A program made the position numbers and the translations under genes. The notes beneath the pieces are model-generated. The model was not told where the DNA came from. It worked only from the letters and a program-made list of their open reading frames with translations, and made no database searches. Shown here in pieces: positions 26,972 to 36,667 of a stretch of 64,000 nucleotides of DNA (the stretch's first letter is position 1; each line of letters starts with the position of its first letter). Source of the stretch: Desulfosoma caldarium (lineage in GTDB: Bacteria; Desulfobacterota; Syntrophobacteria; Syntrophobacterales; DSM-9756). The stretch spans positions 434,001 through 498,000 of the forward strand of contig NZ_RJVA01000010.1 of assembly GCF_003751385.1 (NCBI RefSeq), given 5' to 3'.

Positions 26972-27961
26972 ATGGAGCAAATCCTAACTCAAGACGAAGT
27001 GGATGCCCTGCTCAAGGGGCTGAGCGATGGCGAGATCGAGGCGGAAACGGCGGCGGTGCCGGACGACGATCAGAGCGGCATACGGCCGTACGATCTCACG
27101 AGTCAGGACCGCATCATTCGCGGCCGCATGCCGACCCTGGAAATCATCAACGACCGGTTCGCGCGCGCCCATCGGATTACGCTTTCCGGAGCCCTGCGCA
27201 AGGTGGTAGATATAACGGTAACCCAAAAGGAGATGATTAAATTTGGAGATTTCACGCGAACCCTTCCTGTGCCCACCAGCCTTCATGTGCTCAAGATGGA
27301 ACCCTTTCGTGGGCATGTGCTACTCGTTGTGGAAAGTCGGCTAATTTTCAATTTGGTGGATTGCTTTTTCGGCGGTTCGGGCCGCAGCAGCTTCAAAATT
27401 GAAGGGCGCGATTTCACGTCCATTGAAAATCGCGTCATCAACAAAGTGGTCCGCATGGCCCTCAAGGATTTGGAACAGGCATGGAATCCGGTAACACCGG
27501 TGTCTTTTAAGTTTGTGCGTTCAGAGGTCAACCCTCAGTTCGCCACCATCGTGCCGCCCACCGAACTGGTGATTGTGGTCCACTACGAACTGGAAATGGA
27601 CACGCTCATGGGTAAGATCATCTTGTGCTTGCCCTATTCGACCATCGAACCCATTCGATCCCAGCTGTCGGCCAGCTATCAAAGCGATCAGCTGGAGGTG
27701 GACTATTCCTGGACGCGGCGCTTCATTCGAAGGCTTCGAGAAATCCCTGTGCAGCTCTGCGTGCATCTGGGGTGCACGGAAATCAAAGGACAAGACCTTT
27801 TACGATTGGAAAAAGGCGACATCATTATTTTGGACCAGGATGTCAACCACCCTTTGACGGTCAGCGTGGAAAAAGTGCCAAAATACAAAGCCTATGCCGG
27901 CGTGCACAAGGGCAATCACGCCGTGAAAATCGTCGATTTCGTCACGTCAACGTACGAGTAA
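26972..27961 (+). CDS. fliM: Flagellar motor switch protein FliM
   Basis: A 329-residue C-ring protein. The N-terminus has the short CheY-P-binding segment ILTQDEVDALLKGLSDGE (residues 4-21). The middle domain contains LEIINDRFARAHRITLS, FGGSGRSSFKIEGRDFTSIE and NRVINKVV motifs. The C-terminal FliN-like domain starts near residue 245. It starts 16 nt after fliL and is followed by fliN 25 nt later. Confidence 0.96.
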   Translation: MEQILTQDEVDALLKGLSDGEIEAETAAVPDDDQSGIRPYDLTSQDRIIRGRMPTLEIINDRFARAHRITLSGALRKVVDITVTQKEMIKFGDFTRTLPVPTSLHVLKMEPFRGHVLLVVESRLIFNLVDCFFGGSGRSSFKIEGRDFTSIENRVINKVVRMALKDLEQAWNPVTPVSFKFVRSEVNPQFATIVPPTELVIVVHYELEMDTLMGKIILCLPYSTIEPIRSQLSASYQSDQLEVDYSWTRRFIRRLREIPVQLCVHLGCTEIKGQDLLRLEKGDIIILDQDVNHPLTVSVEKVPKYKAYAGVHKGNHAVKIVDFVTSTYE

Positions 27962-27985
27962 TGGTTCGAACAAGGGAGTGCTCTA

Positions 27986-28378
27986 ATGGCCGAGACCAAC
28001 GTCGTCAAAGAATCTCCTCAGCTGGATCCCATGGACGCTCCACGGGTGTCCGCGCCGTCTGCGGGGGCGAGAGACCCCGAGGACGTGGGAAACGGAGAGG
28101 CCGCTCTCAAAAAAGACATTCGAGATCTGGAATTCATTCTGGACCTGCCCTTGGAAGTTTCCGTGGAATTGGGTCGAGCGAAAATGCTCATTCATGACCT
28201 TCTGCAACTGGGGCAAGGGTCCGTGGTGGAATTGAACAAGTTTGCCGGAGAACCCTTGGAAATTCTGGTCAACAACCGATTGGTGGCCCGGGGGGAAGCG
28301 GTGGTCGTCAACGAAAAGTTCGGCGTGCGCATAACGGACATTGTCAGCCCCATGGAGCGGGTCAAACAGCTTGGGTAA
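27986..28378 (+). CDS. fliN: Flagellar motor switch protein FliN
   Basis: A 130-residue C-ring protein. A 50-residue acidic leader is followed by the SpoA domain, with DLPLEVSVELGRAKMLIHDLLQLG near residue 52 and LDKFAGEPLEILVNNRLVARGEAVVVNEKFGVRI-type ending (about residues 79-113). FliN forms the lower ring and binds FliH. The fliM-fliN-fliO order is standard. Confidence 0.96.
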   Translation: MAETNVVKESPQLDPMDAPRVSAPSAGARDPEDVGNGEAALKKDIRDLEFILDLPLEVSVELGRAKMLIHDLLQLGQGSVVELNKFAGEPLEILVNNRLVARGEAVVVNEKFGVRITDIVSPMERVKQLG

Positions 28379-28382
28379 TTCC

Positions 28383-28688
28383 ATGGACTTTCCACTCCAG
28401 ATCCTGAAAACCGTCGGGGCCCTCGTCCTGGTTCTCGGTCTGCTCTGGGGCGCCACTTTTGCCCTACGGCGCTGGGGACGCCCCCTTCTCAAGGGATCGG
28501 GCAAAGGATGGATTCACATTCTGGAACGCCGATACCTGGGGCCGAAACATTCCCTGGTTCTTGTGCGCATCGCAGACGAAACCCTCCTTCTTGGCATGTC
28601 CCCTCACGGACTCAATTACCTCACCACCATAGGTTTTGAAAACTCGCCGCACGAAGGCGACGTGACGACCAAGGACGACAACCCATGA
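28383..28688 (+). CDS. fliO: Flagellar biosynthesis protein FliO
   Basis: A 101-residue single-pass membrane protein, with a helix near residues 8-24 and the cytoplasmic segment ILERRYLGPKHSLVLVRIADETLLLGMSPHGLNYL (about residues 39-73), a family hallmark. FliO helps assemble the FliP export pore. The ATG at 28383 lies 4 nt after the fliN stop codon, and the stop overlaps fliP. Confidence 0.9.
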   Translation: MDFPLQILKTVGALVLVLGLLWGATFALRRWGRPLLKGSGKGWIHILERRYLGPKHSLVLVRIADETLLLGMSPHGLNYLTTIGFENSPHEGDVTTKDDNP

Positions 28689-29455
28689 GGCACAGGAAAG
28701 CTTTCTTGATGCTATTTCTTGTTGCCATCGTCTGGATGGCGACCGTTGGGTGTCCTCAGTGGGCCTGGAGTGCCGATTTTACCCTGCCGGCTTTTCGGCT
28801 GCATTGGGATGAGCCTTCGGCGCCGGACCAAGTTTCCAATGTGCTCAAGATCGTCTTTGCGCTCACCGTGGTCTCCATTGCACCATCCATTCTCCTCTTG
28901 ATGACGTGTTTTACGCGCCTTGCGGTGGTCTTGTCCTTTTTGCGGACGGCTTTGGGCACGCAGCAGGCTCCGCCAAATCAAGTCATTGTGGGTCTGGCGC
29001 TTTTCTTGACCTTTTCTATCATGTGGCCCGTGTGGCAGGAAATTCATCGGGAAGCCGTGATCCCTTTGCAAAATCAGGCCATCGACGGAGACACCTTTGT
29101 GCAAAGGGCCGTCGCCCCTCTTAAAGCCTTCATGATGAAACAAACACGCCTCAAGGACTTAAAACTCTTCGTGTCCTTGACCCAACAAGAAAAACCCCAA
29201 GACCCAAATGATGTGCCCCTGGCGGCGGTGGTGCCCGCCTTCGTCATCAGCGAACTGAAAACGGCCTTTCAGATTGGCTTTTTGCTTTACATTCCTTTCC
29301 TGGTTTTAGACTTGGTGGTGGCCAGCGTCCTTCTTTCCATGGGCATGATGATGCTTCCTCCGGTCATGATTTCCCTGCCCTTTAAACTCATGCTGTTTGT
29401 GTTGGTGGACGGCTGGAATCTTTTGATCGGTTCCTTGGTCAAAAGTTTTTACTGA
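28685..29455 (+). CDS. fliP: Flagellar export gate protein FliP
   Basis: A 256-residue export-gate subunit with a cleavable signal peptide (about residues 1-30) and four membrane helices. Motifs include MTCFTRLAVVLSFLRTALGTQQAPPNQ near residue 76 and PAFVISELKTAFQIGFLLYIPFLVLDLV near 189. ATG 28685 overlaps the fliO stop by 4 nt. It forms the pore with FliQ and FliR. Confidence 0.96.
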   Translation: MRHRKAFLMLFLVAIVWMATVGCPQWAWSADFTLPAFRLHWDEPSAPDQVSNVLKIVFALTVVSIAPSILLLMTCFTRLAVVLSFLRTALGTQQAPPNQVIVGLALFLTFSIMWPVWQEIHREAVIPLQNQAIDGDTFVQRAVAPLKAFMMKQTRLKDLKLFVSLTQQEKPQDPNDVPLAAVVPAFVISELKTAFQIGFLLYIPFLVLDLVVASVLLSMGMMMLPPVMISLPFKLMLFVLVDGWNLLIGSLVKSFY

Positions 29456-29468
29456 AGGACTTGTGCCC

Positions 29469-29738
29469 ATGACTCAAGAATTCGTCATCGGTCTCGCTCG
29501 CCAAGCCTTGGAAACCATGTTGTTGGTGAGTTTGCCCGTTTTGCTTACCAGTCTGGTGGTGGGTGTTGTCATCAGTTTGTTCCAGGCCGTCACGCAGATT
29601 CAAGAGATGACCCTGACGTTTGTGCCCAAAATCGTCATCACCTTTCTGTCCCTGCTCGTTTTCGGGGCGTGGATGACCGGCCGCATGCTGTCCTTCACCC
29701 GCATGCTTTTGGAAAATATACCCTATTGGATTCGATAA
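29469..29738 (+). CDS. fliQ: Flagellar export gate protein FliQ
   Basis: An 89-residue, two-helix protein of exactly the usual FliQ length. It has MTQEFVIGLARQALETMLL and the family segment QAVTQIQEMTLTFVPKI near residue 39. AAGGA 10 nt upstream supports ATG 29469; an in-frame GTG 6 nt before it would add two residues. It lies 13 nt after fliP. Confidence 0.95.
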   Translation: MTQEFVIGLARQALETMLLVSLPVLLTSLVVGVVISLFQAVTQIQEMTLTFVPKIVITFLSLLVFGAWMTGRMLSFTRMLLENIPYWIR

Positions 29739-29774
29739 AAGGCAAAAAACATCGAGACAGGCCCATGAAGCTTT

Positions 29775-30548
29775 ATGATTTCTCTTTCCATTAACCTCTT
29801 GCAGATTCGCATTTTCCTGAGTGTTCTCCTGCGCTTCAGTCTGGTCTTGTTTCTTCTGCCCGTCTTTCGCACACATCAAGTGCCCACATCGGTCAAGGCC
29901 TGGTCCGTGTGGGCTCTGTCCCTGATGGCCACGCCCTTCATCGCTCCTTTTGTGCCTCCGCTTCCTTTAGAACCTCTGGCGCTTGTTGGTATGATCTTCA
30001 GCGAACTCATCTATGCCACCTTCTTTGCCCTTTCCATGAACATCATCTTCGGCGCTTATCACATGGCGGGACAAGTCATGTCCTTTCAAATGGGGTTGGG
30101 CGTGGCGGAGGTGATCGACCCGCAAACGGGGATCCGAGACGTCCTGCTCAGTCAGTGGCTGCAGATTCTGGCCACGCTCTTTTTCTTCGCCATCGATGGG
30201 CATCTGGTGGTCGTTCGCACCTTTATGGAAAGCTTTCGGGCCGTGCCCGTGGGAAGTTTTCTTCCCACCCCCAACATTCTTCAGTCCGTGCTACTTCTCT
30301 CAGGTCGCCTTTTTGTCATTGCCTTGAAAATCGCCGCCCCTATCATGGCCGCCCAGCTTGTGCTGCAAGCCGGCTTCGCCGTGGTGACCAAATTTTCACC
30401 CCAGATTCACATCCTTATGGTGAGCTTTCCCATCACTATAGGGGTTGGCATTCTCTTTGCCCTCCTTTCCCTTTCGGAATGGGCCGGCTTCACGGCAAAC
30501 ACCCTGACCGAACTGCTCAAGTTCTTTCGCGCCGTGGGGCTGCCCTGA
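29775..30548 (+). CDS. fliR: Flagellar export gate protein FliR
   Basis: A 257-residue protein with about six membrane helices. It has LRFSLVLFLLPVF near residue 15, YHMAGQVMSFQMGLGVAEVIDP (about residues 95-116) and a C-terminal hydrophobic segment with SFPITIGVGILFALLS. FliR completes the FliPQR pore of the type III export gate. The position between fliQ and flhB is standard. Confidence 0.95.
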   Translation: MISLSINLLQIRIFLSVLLRFSLVLFLLPVFRTHQVPTSVKAWSVWALSLMATPFIAPFVPPLPLEPLALVGMIFSELIYATFFALSMNIIFGAYHMAGQVMSFQMGLGVAEVIDPQTGIRDVLLSQWLQILATLFFFAIDGHLVVVRTFMESFRAVPVGSFLPTPNILQSVLLLSGRLFVIALKIAAPIMAAQLVLQAGFAVVTKFSPQIHILMVSFPITIGVGILFALLSLSEWAGFTANTLTELLKFFRAVGLP

Positions 30549-30613
30549 AAACGTCGATGTATTGACATCGAGCGCGTCAAAACTCCTCCCTGTCCTCATG
30601 GCGAGGCAAAGGC

Positions 30614-31675
30614 ATGGCAGGAGCCCAAGAAAGAACGGAAAAGCCCACGGGAAAGCGCCTGGCGGAAGCCCGGCGCAAGGGCAACGTGCCGAAAAGCCAG
30701 GAACTGACGGCCCTAACGGTGCTCGGTGCGGGAAGCCTAATGGCCTTTTTGCAAGTCAAAGCCTTGCCGGAGCATTTTCGAGGACTGTTGGGCAGGCTGT
30801 GGGAGCATGGGCTTTGGGGATCGAGCGACTTGAGCGCGAACGGTTCCTTGGTGGCCTGGATTTTTTTCACGTTTTTTCGCATGACGGGTCCCGTGTTCTT
30901 TTCGGTGCTGGTTGCGTCGGTGGCCGTGCATTTTGTCCAATTCAAGGGTTTTTTGTTTGCACCCGAAGCCCTGAAACCCAAACTTTCCAAACTGAATCCT
31001 CTAAACGGCTTCAAGCGATTTTTTCAGCTGCGCATGGTGGTCGAAACCGCCAAGTCGTTTTTCAAGATTCTTGTGGTGGGCAGTATGCTCTACTCGGTCA
31101 TGGGGAGCGAGCAACTCTCATTCGGCGCCCTGGTGCACGTGGATCCCGTGGACATGGGGCGCGAGACAGGGCGAATTCTTTCCCGGTTCTTGTGGAAAGC
31201 CGGCGCGTTTCTTGGGGTCCTGGCGCTGTTGGATTTCTTGTATCAGCGTTGGCAGTACACCAAGGACCTCATGATGACCAAGCAGGAGGTCAAAGAAGAG
31301 TTCAAACAGGCCGAAGGAAACCCGCAAATCAAGTCTCGCATTCGATCCATTCAAAGAACCCTGGCGCGGCAACGCATGATGTCCATGGTGCCCACGGCCA
31401 CAGTGGTGGTCACCAACCCGACCCACTACGCCGTTGCCCTTTTTTATCAGGAAGGACTGCAAGCTCCAAAGGTCGTCGCCAAGGGTATGAATCTTATTGC
31501 CCATACCATCGTTCGCCTTGCCCGTGAACACGGCGTTCCGGTGGTTCAGAATCCGCCTCTGGCACGCGCCTTGTATCACCAAGTGAAGCTGGATCAGGTC
31601 ATTCCGGAAACCCTGTACCGGGCTGTGGCCAAAGTTCTGGCGTATGTCTATCAGCAGCGTCGCCCCACATCATAG
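30614..31675 (+). CDS. flhB: Flagellar export switch protein FlhB
   Basis: A 353-residue membrane protein that switches export from hook to filament substrates. The N-terminus reads ERTEKPTGKRLAEARRKG; four membrane helices follow. The self-cleavage motif NPTH lies at residues 268-271 inside VVVTNPTHYAVALF, as required. The C-terminal domain ends with RAVAKVLAYVY. ATG 30614 follows GGCAAAGGC; a frame starting at 30562 belongs to another reading frame and is a shadow. Confidence 0.96.
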   Translation: MAGAQERTEKPTGKRLAEARRKGNVPKSQELTALTVLGAGSLMAFLQVKALPEHFRGLLGRLWEHGLWGSSDLSANGSLVAWIFFTFFRMTGPVFFSVLVASVAVHFVQFKGFLFAPEALKPKLSKLNPLNGFKRFFQLRMVVETAKSFFKILVVGSMLYSVMGSEQLSFGALVHVDPVDMGRETGRILSRFLWKAGAFLGVLALLDFLYQRWQYTKDLMMTKQEVKEEFKQAEGNPQIKSRIRSIQRTLARQRMMSMVPTATVVVTNPTHYAVALFYQEGLQAPKVVAKGMNLIAHTIVRLAREHGVPVVQNPPLARALYHQVKLDQVIPETLYRAVAKVLAYVYQQRRPTS

Positions 31676-31687
31676 GATGGAAGAAGG

Positions 31688-33793
31688 ATGCCCAACACCA
31701 CGTCGTCCGCCCTATCCCGTGTGCGATGGAATTTAAAAACTTTCAGTGATGCCGATGCCATTTTAGGCATTGGGGTTACGGCCGTTTTGGCGGTCATGCT
31801 TTTGCCCGTGCCCAGCCGTGTTCTCGATGTCCTCTTGGCCACCAACATCTCCTTTGGCATTCTGATCTTGCTCACCACCATTTACACAGCACGCCCCCTG
31901 GATTTCGGCATCTTTCCCTCGCTGCTGCTCATCACCACCTTGTTTCGCCTGGCTCTCAACGTGGCCAGCACCCGCCTTATTCTTCTCAAAGGCGACCAAG
32001 GAACCGACGCGGCCGGCCACATCATTCAAGCCTTTGGGCAGTTCGTGGTCGGAGGCAACTACGTCATCGGGCTCGTCATCTTTGTCATTCTGGTCATCGT
32101 GAATTTCATCGTGATCACCAAAGGCACGGAGCGCATTTCGGAGGTCGCAGCTCGATTTACTCTGGATGCCATGCCTGGAAAGCAGATGAGCATCGACGCG
32201 GATCTCAATGCGGGGCTCATTGACGAAAAGAAAGCGCGAGAACGGCGCCTGGAAATCATGAGGGAAGCGGACTTTTACGGAAGCATGGACGGCGCCAGTA
32301 AGTTTGTTCGCGGCGATGCCTTGGCCGGTATTTTGATTACCTTGATCAACATTCTCGGCGGGTTTGCCATCGGCGTGGTGCAGCGCGACCTGGAACTGGC
32401 GGAGGCGCTCAAGATTTATACCCTTCTGACCGTGGGTGACGGGCTGGTGTCCCAGATCCCTGCCTTGATCATTTCCACGGCAGCGGGCGTGCTGGTGAGT
32501 CGCGCCGAATTGGATCAGGGCATGGGTGAAGCCTTTAAGAGTCAGCTGGCTATGAGTCCCAAACCTCTCGGAATCACCGGAGCCATGCTGTGCGCCTTGG
32601 CCTTGGTCCCCGGTTTTCCTTTTGTGCCTTTGGTCCTCGTGGGTGGAGGTCTTTTGGGTTTGTCCTATCAAAAGGCACAACAGCGCCAGGCCAAAGCCCG
32701 CCAGGCCCAGCAGGTGGAAGCGGAAAAGAAAAAGGAGGACAAGACCGCCTCGGCCCTGCCACCCCCTCTTGACCTTCTGGAACTGGAGGTGGGCTACGGA
32801 CTGATTCCTCTGGTGGACGGTGAACACCCATCCGACCTTCTCGGCCGCATTCGCTCCATTCGTCAGCAACTGGCCCTAGAATACGGGATCGTGGTGCCGT
32901 CTCTGCATGTGCGGGACAATCTGCAGCTCAAACCTTCCGAATACCGCCTTTTGCTCAAAGGAAACCCCATCGCTCGCGCCGAACTCATGTTGGGCCATCA
33001 TCTGGCGTTACCTACATCCGACCGTCAGCTATCCGTGGACGGCATTCCAACCAAAGACCCAGCCTTTGGCCTGCCGGCCCTTTGGGTGCCTGATCGAAAC
33101 AAGGAAGAGGCGGTGCGCGCAGGCTACACGCTCGTCGACCTTTCCACCGTGGTGGCCACCCATTTGACGGAACTGTTCAAGAAACACGCCCATGAGTTTC
33201 TCACCCGTCAAACCGTGCAAAAGCTCCTGGACATGCTGGCCCAGTCCCAGCCCAAGCTCGTTGAGGAATTGACCCCCAATCCCCTGCCCCTGGGCGTGAT
33301 TCAGAAAGTGCTTCAGAACCTGGTTCGGGAAAGAGTCTCCATTCGCGACCTGCAGACCATCTGTGAAACCCTTGCCGACCATGGGCCGATGACCAAGGAT
33401 CCCGACATTCTCACCGAATACGTGCGCCAGGCTTTGGCTCGCACCATCACTCGACCTTATGAAAAAGAGGACGGAAAACTCTATGTCCTGACCGTGCATC
33501 CACAACTGGAAGAAAAGCTAGCGCAGAGCGTGCAAAAAACCGAGCACGGATCCTATCTGGCCATCGACCCTGAACTGCTAAACAAGATCATTCAGTCTAC
33601 CACCACGGAAGTGCAACGGATCGCCAATGCCGGCCATCACCCCGTAATTCTGACCTCTCCCATGGTGCGCCGACACCTCAAGAAGATTTTGGAACGCTTC
33701 TTGCCTGAAGTGGTGGTGATCAGCCACAGCGAATTGAGCAATCTGTCGGAGATTCAGTCCATCGGCATGATTCGAGGCGCCCATGCAGGTTAA
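31688..33793 (+). CDS. flhA: Flagellar export gate protein FlhA
   Basis: A 701-residue protein with about eight membrane helices in the first 330 residues, including the FHIPEP-type motif region LNVASTRLILL and the cytoplasmic loop AARFTLDAMPGKQMSIDADLN. The C-terminal cytosolic domain that docks FliI, FliJ and chaperone-substrate complexes is complete. It is 12 nt after flhB and overlaps flhF by 11 nt. Confidence 0.96.
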   Translation: MPNTTSSALSRVRWNLKTFSDADAILGIGVTAVLAVMLLPVPSRVLDVLLATNISFGILILLTTIYTARPLDFGIFPSLLLITTLFRLALNVASTRLILLKGDQGTDAAGHIIQAFGQFVVGGNYVIGLVIFVILVIVNFIVITKGTERISEVAARFTLDAMPGKQMSIDADLNAGLIDEKKARERRLEIMREADFYGSMDGASKFVRGDALAGILITLINILGGFAIGVVQRDLELAEALKIYTLLTVGDGLVSQIPALIISTAAGVLVSRAELDQGMGEAFKSQLAMSPKPLGITGAMLCALALVPGFPFVPLVLVGGGLLGLSYQKAQQRQAKARQAQQVEAEKKKEDKTASALPPPLDLLELEVGYGLIPLVDGEHPSDLLGRIRSIRQQLALEYGIVVPSLHVRDNLQLKPSEYRLLLKGNPIARAELMLGHHLALPTSDRQLSVDGIPTKDPAFGLPALWVPDRNKEEAVRAGYTLVDLSTVVATHLTELFKKHAHEFLTRQTVQKLLDMLAQSQPKLVEELTPNPLPLGVIQKVLQNLVRERVSIRDLQTICETLADHGPMTKDPDILTEYVRQALARTITRPYEKEDGKLYVLTVHPQLEEKLAQSVQKTEHGSYLAIDPELLNKIIQSTTTEVQRIANAGHHPVILTSPMVRRHLKKILERFLPEVVVISHSELSNLSEIQSIGMIRGAHAG

Positions 33794-34892
33794 AACCTTT
33801 GTTGCTCCAACCATGCAAGAGGCCTTGGATCTGGTCCGCAAAGATCTGGGATCCGATGCCATCCTTTTGGGTAACCGAAAGGTCAAGGATACGGACGGCA
33901 AGCCGTGTATCGAGATCACCGCTGCCGTGGATCGGGCCAGCCCGGGAACGGACAAGGAACCGCCCCTTTTGAGAGAACACACCGCGGCACACCCTCAAGA
34001 CCCCGTTCTGCAAGAACAGTTGGAAGACATTCGGGCACTGCTATCCCTGCTCCTTTCGGGCAAGGACACCTTTATGCGCCTTCAAAGCCATGAGGCGGTC
34101 GCCGAACTCTTTCAGCACCTTCTGATTCGAGGACTTAACGAAAAAACCGCCTTTGCCATCCTTCAAAACATTCTTTCCCGCTTTGCCAACGAGACGCCTT
34201 CCAAAAGTCAACTTTTGGACGCTTTCTCCCGTCAGGTTGCTGACAGAGTGCGTGTCGTGGATCCCTTTGCCGGGGTGGAGGAAGGGCTTCAGGGCGCGAC
34301 CATGTATGTTTTTCTCGGACCCACGGGCGTCGGCAAAACCACGACGTTGGCCAAGGTGGCGGCGTATCTCAAGGTGAAGCGCAAGCTCTCCATCGGGCTC
34401 ATTTCCTTGGACACGTACCGCATTGGGGCCTTGGATCAGCTGAAGACCTATGCGGACATCCTGGATGTACCCCTCAAGGTAGCTCACACCCGCCTGGATT
34501 TGGTTTCGGCCCGAGAGGCTCTGAAGGAAAACCCGGTGGTGCTCGTGGACACCACCGGACGCAATTACCTCAATGGTCGCGCCATAGAGCATCTTCAGGG
34601 CATTTTTCGTGATCTGGAGGGCCTGTATCCTTTTTTGGTCTTGAGTGCCACCGCCAAGGATGAGGACGTGCGGCACGTGATGCAGCGGTTTCGGCCGTTG
34701 GCTCCGCAGAGTCTCATTTTCACCAAGATTGATGAAACATTAACTCCGGGAACCATTGTTAACCCGCTGCTGCGTTTTCCGTACCCCGTGTCCTACTTGG
34801 GTGTGGGCCAAAGAGTTCCCGAGGACTTGGTGAGAGCAACGCACGAGCGCATGGTGGGTTTCTTTTTTCCGCGCGGCCAGTGGAAAAGTTGA
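33783..34892 (+). CDS. flhF: Polar flagellar placement GTPase FlhF
   Basis: A 369-residue SRP-like GTPase. The N-terminal basic B domain is short; the NG domain has Walker A GPTGVGKTTTLAK near residue 179, ISLDTYRIGALDQLKTYADI near 207 and VDTTGRN near 255. FlhF decides where the polar flagellum is built, together with FlhG. It overlaps flhA and is followed by flhG 15 nt later. Confidence 0.95.
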   Translation: MQVKTFVAPTMQEALDLVRKDLGSDAILLGNRKVKDTDGKPCIEITAAVDRASPGTDKEPPLLREHTAAHPQDPVLQEQLEDIRALLSLLLSGKDTFMRLQSHEAVAELFQHLLIRGLNEKTAFAILQNILSRFANETPSKSQLLDAFSRQVADRVRVVDPFAGVEEGLQGATMYVFLGPTGVGKTTTLAKVAAYLKVKRKLSIGLISLDTYRIGALDQLKTYADILDVPLKVAHTRLDLVSAREALKENPVVLVDTTGRNYLNGRAIEHLQGIFRDLEGLYPFLVLSATAKDEDVRHVMQRFRPLAPQSLIFTKIDETLTPGTIVNPLLRFPYPVSYLGVGQRVPEDLVRATHERMVGFFFPRGQWKS

Positions 34893-34907
34893 GGAGAAAG
34901 GGAGGTT

Positions 34908-35795
34908 ATGGATCAAGCTCTTGGACTTCGCAAGAAAACCTCATCTCGTGATCCATGGAACGACACTCGCCCTTTGAATGCCCCGTTTGAGAAGACCGTG
35001 GTGCGAACCCTTTCGGTGAGCAGCGGCAAAGGGGGTGTGGGCAAGAGCAATGTGGTGGTGAACCTGGCTGTGGCTTTGGATCGGTTGGGCCGGCGCGTGA
35101 TGATTTTGGACGCCGATTTGGGTTTGGCCAACGTGGACGTCCTCTTGGGACTCACCCCCACCTACAACATCAGCCATGTCTTGGACGGCACGCATCGCCT
35201 GGACGACGTGCTCGTCTCGGGCCCCGGAAACATTCGCATCATGCCAGCCAGCTCTGGCGTGCAGCACCTCACTCAGCTCACGCAGGAACAGAAAATTCTT
35301 TTCGTGGATCTTCTCGACGATCTGGAAACCGATGTGGACATTCTTCTCATCGATACCGGCGCGGGCATTGCAGATACGGTGCTATATTTCAATATGGCGG
35401 CTCAAGAAAAAATCGTGGTGGTGACTCCCGAGCCCACGTCTCTCACGGACGCCTATGCCTTTATCAAGGTCATGTTCACGCGGCATGGCGAACGCTCCTT
35501 TCGCATCCTCACCAACGCCGTGGCAGACGAAAAGGAAGGTCGTGCCGTCTTTCGTAAGCTCAGCCGCGTCGCCGATCATTTTCTTGACGGAATCTCCTTG
35601 GACTACCTGGGGTGGATTCCTCGGGATCCCAGTGTCCCCGAGGCGGTACGACAACAGAAAGCGCTCTTGGAGGTTTTTCCCGGAGCTCCCGCATCTCGCG
35701 CCTTCATGGATATTGCGGGGCGCCTTAACCGCGAAGCCCCAACAATGCCCAAGGGAACCATACAATTCTTTTGGAAGCGACTTTTGAAGGTGTAA
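34908..35795 (+). CDS. flhG: Flagellar number regulator FlhG (FleN/YlxH)
   Basis: A 295-residue MinD-like ATPase. The deviant Walker A SSGKGGVGKS lies near residues 38-47, followed by DADLGLANVDVLLGL near 66 and DTGAGI near 146. An N-terminal DQALGLR segment like the FlhF-activating helix of other FlhG proteins is present. FlhG limits the number of flagella and may also modulate the flagellar sigma-54 activator, as FleN does in Pseudomonas. Confidence 0.94.
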   Translation: MDQALGLRKKTSSRDPWNDTRPLNAPFEKTVVRTLSVSSGKGGVGKSNVVVNLAVALDRLGRRVMILDADLGLANVDVLLGLTPTYNISHVLDGTHRLDDVLVSGPGNIRIMPASSGVQHLTQLTQEQKILFVDLLDDLETDVDILLIDTGAGIADTVLYFNMAAQEKIVVVTPEPTSLTDAYAFIKVMFTRHGERSFRILTNAVADEKEGRAVFRKLSRVADHFLDGISLDYLGWIPRDPSVPEAVRQQKALLEVFPGAPASRAFMDIAGRLNREAPTMPKGTIQFFWKRLLKV

Positions 35796-35810
35796 GAGCC
35801 GGAGATTATC

Positions 35811-36653
35811 ATGACTCCTATTTCCTCACCGATCCCCTCACCGCACGCCGAGCGGGCCGACGGCGTGCCGCAAGGATGTGCCTGTCGAGACGAGGCCATG
35901 ATCCGATACTACCCCCTCGTGCGCCACATGGCCTATCGCCTGGCGGCTCGGCTTCCAAGCACCATCAGCATAGACGATCTGTGCGCTGCAGGCGTGATCG
36001 GCCTCATGGACGCCATAGAGAAATATGACCCCAACCATTCCGTCTCCTTTGATAATTACGCCAAGATTCGCATCCGCGGGGCCATGTTGGACGAAATTCG
36101 TGCCATGGACTGGATTCCGCGATCGCTGCGCCAGAAGGCCTCGGGGCTGGAAAAAGTGTGCGCCGCTCTGGAAAAAAAACTGGGCCGCTTTCCGGAAGAT
36201 GAAGAAATCGCCAAGGAAATTGGTCTGGACCTTGAGGCGTACTTTGAGCTGCTGGACAGCCTGAAGGGGATCTCCTTCATTCCCGAGGATCTCAACGAGT
36301 ACATTCAGGAAAACCGAGAAGCGGCCCATCTGGCCACAGACCCTGACGAAATTTTTCGGCGCGTTCACAAAAGCGAACTGCAGCGCCTTCTGGCCCAGTG
36401 CATTGAAACCCTGAGCGAAAAGGAAAAACTGGTTCTCTCCCTGTATTACTTTGAGGATCTGACGATGAAAGAAGTGGGCGCCATCATGGGGTACACAGAA
36501 TCGCGTATTTCACAGATTCATACCAAAGCGGTGCTCAAGCTGCGCCTGCGGCTGGCCAAATATCTCAGTACGGACGATCTCCCTGACGGGGTCTTTTCTC
36601 TGAGGAAGCACGAAACCGAATCCAATAGTCGACGCAGGACAAAGAAAAAATAG
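35811..36653 (+). CDS. fliA: RNA polymerase sigma-28 factor FliA
   Basis: A 280-residue FliA/WhiG-type sigma factor for late flagellar genes. Region 2 has YYPLVRHMAYRLAARLPSTI and then DLCAAGVIGLMDAIEKYDP, with FDNYAKIRIRGAMLDEIRAMDWIPRSLRQK-type DNA melting region (about residues 80-110). Region 4 has LVLSLYYFEDLTMKEVGAIMGYTESRISQIHTKA-type helix-turn-helix (about residues 208-243). An extended N-terminus of about 28 residues precedes region 2. It is likely held by the FlgM encoded at 48.2 kb. Confidence 0.95.
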   Translation: MTPISSPIPSPHAERADGVPQGCACRDEAMIRYYPLVRHMAYRLAARLPSTISIDDLCAAGVIGLMDAIEKYDPNHSVSFDNYAKIRIRGAMLDEIRAMDWIPRSLRQKASGLEKVCAALEKKLGRFPEDEEIAKEIGLDLEAYFELLDSLKGISFIPEDLNEYIQENREAAHLATDPDEIFRRVHKSELQRLLAQCIETLSEKEKLVLSLYYFEDLTMKEVGAIMGYTESRISQIHTKAVLKLRLRLAKYLSTDDLPDGVFSLRKHETESNSRRRTKKK

Positions 36654-36667
36654 CAAAGGAGTCCTTC

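Noticed and set aside
31763-32869. A 368-residue minus-strand frame opposite flhA
   Set aside because: It lies within conserved FlhA membrane helices and cytoplasmic loop; composition is biased and there is no ribosome site.
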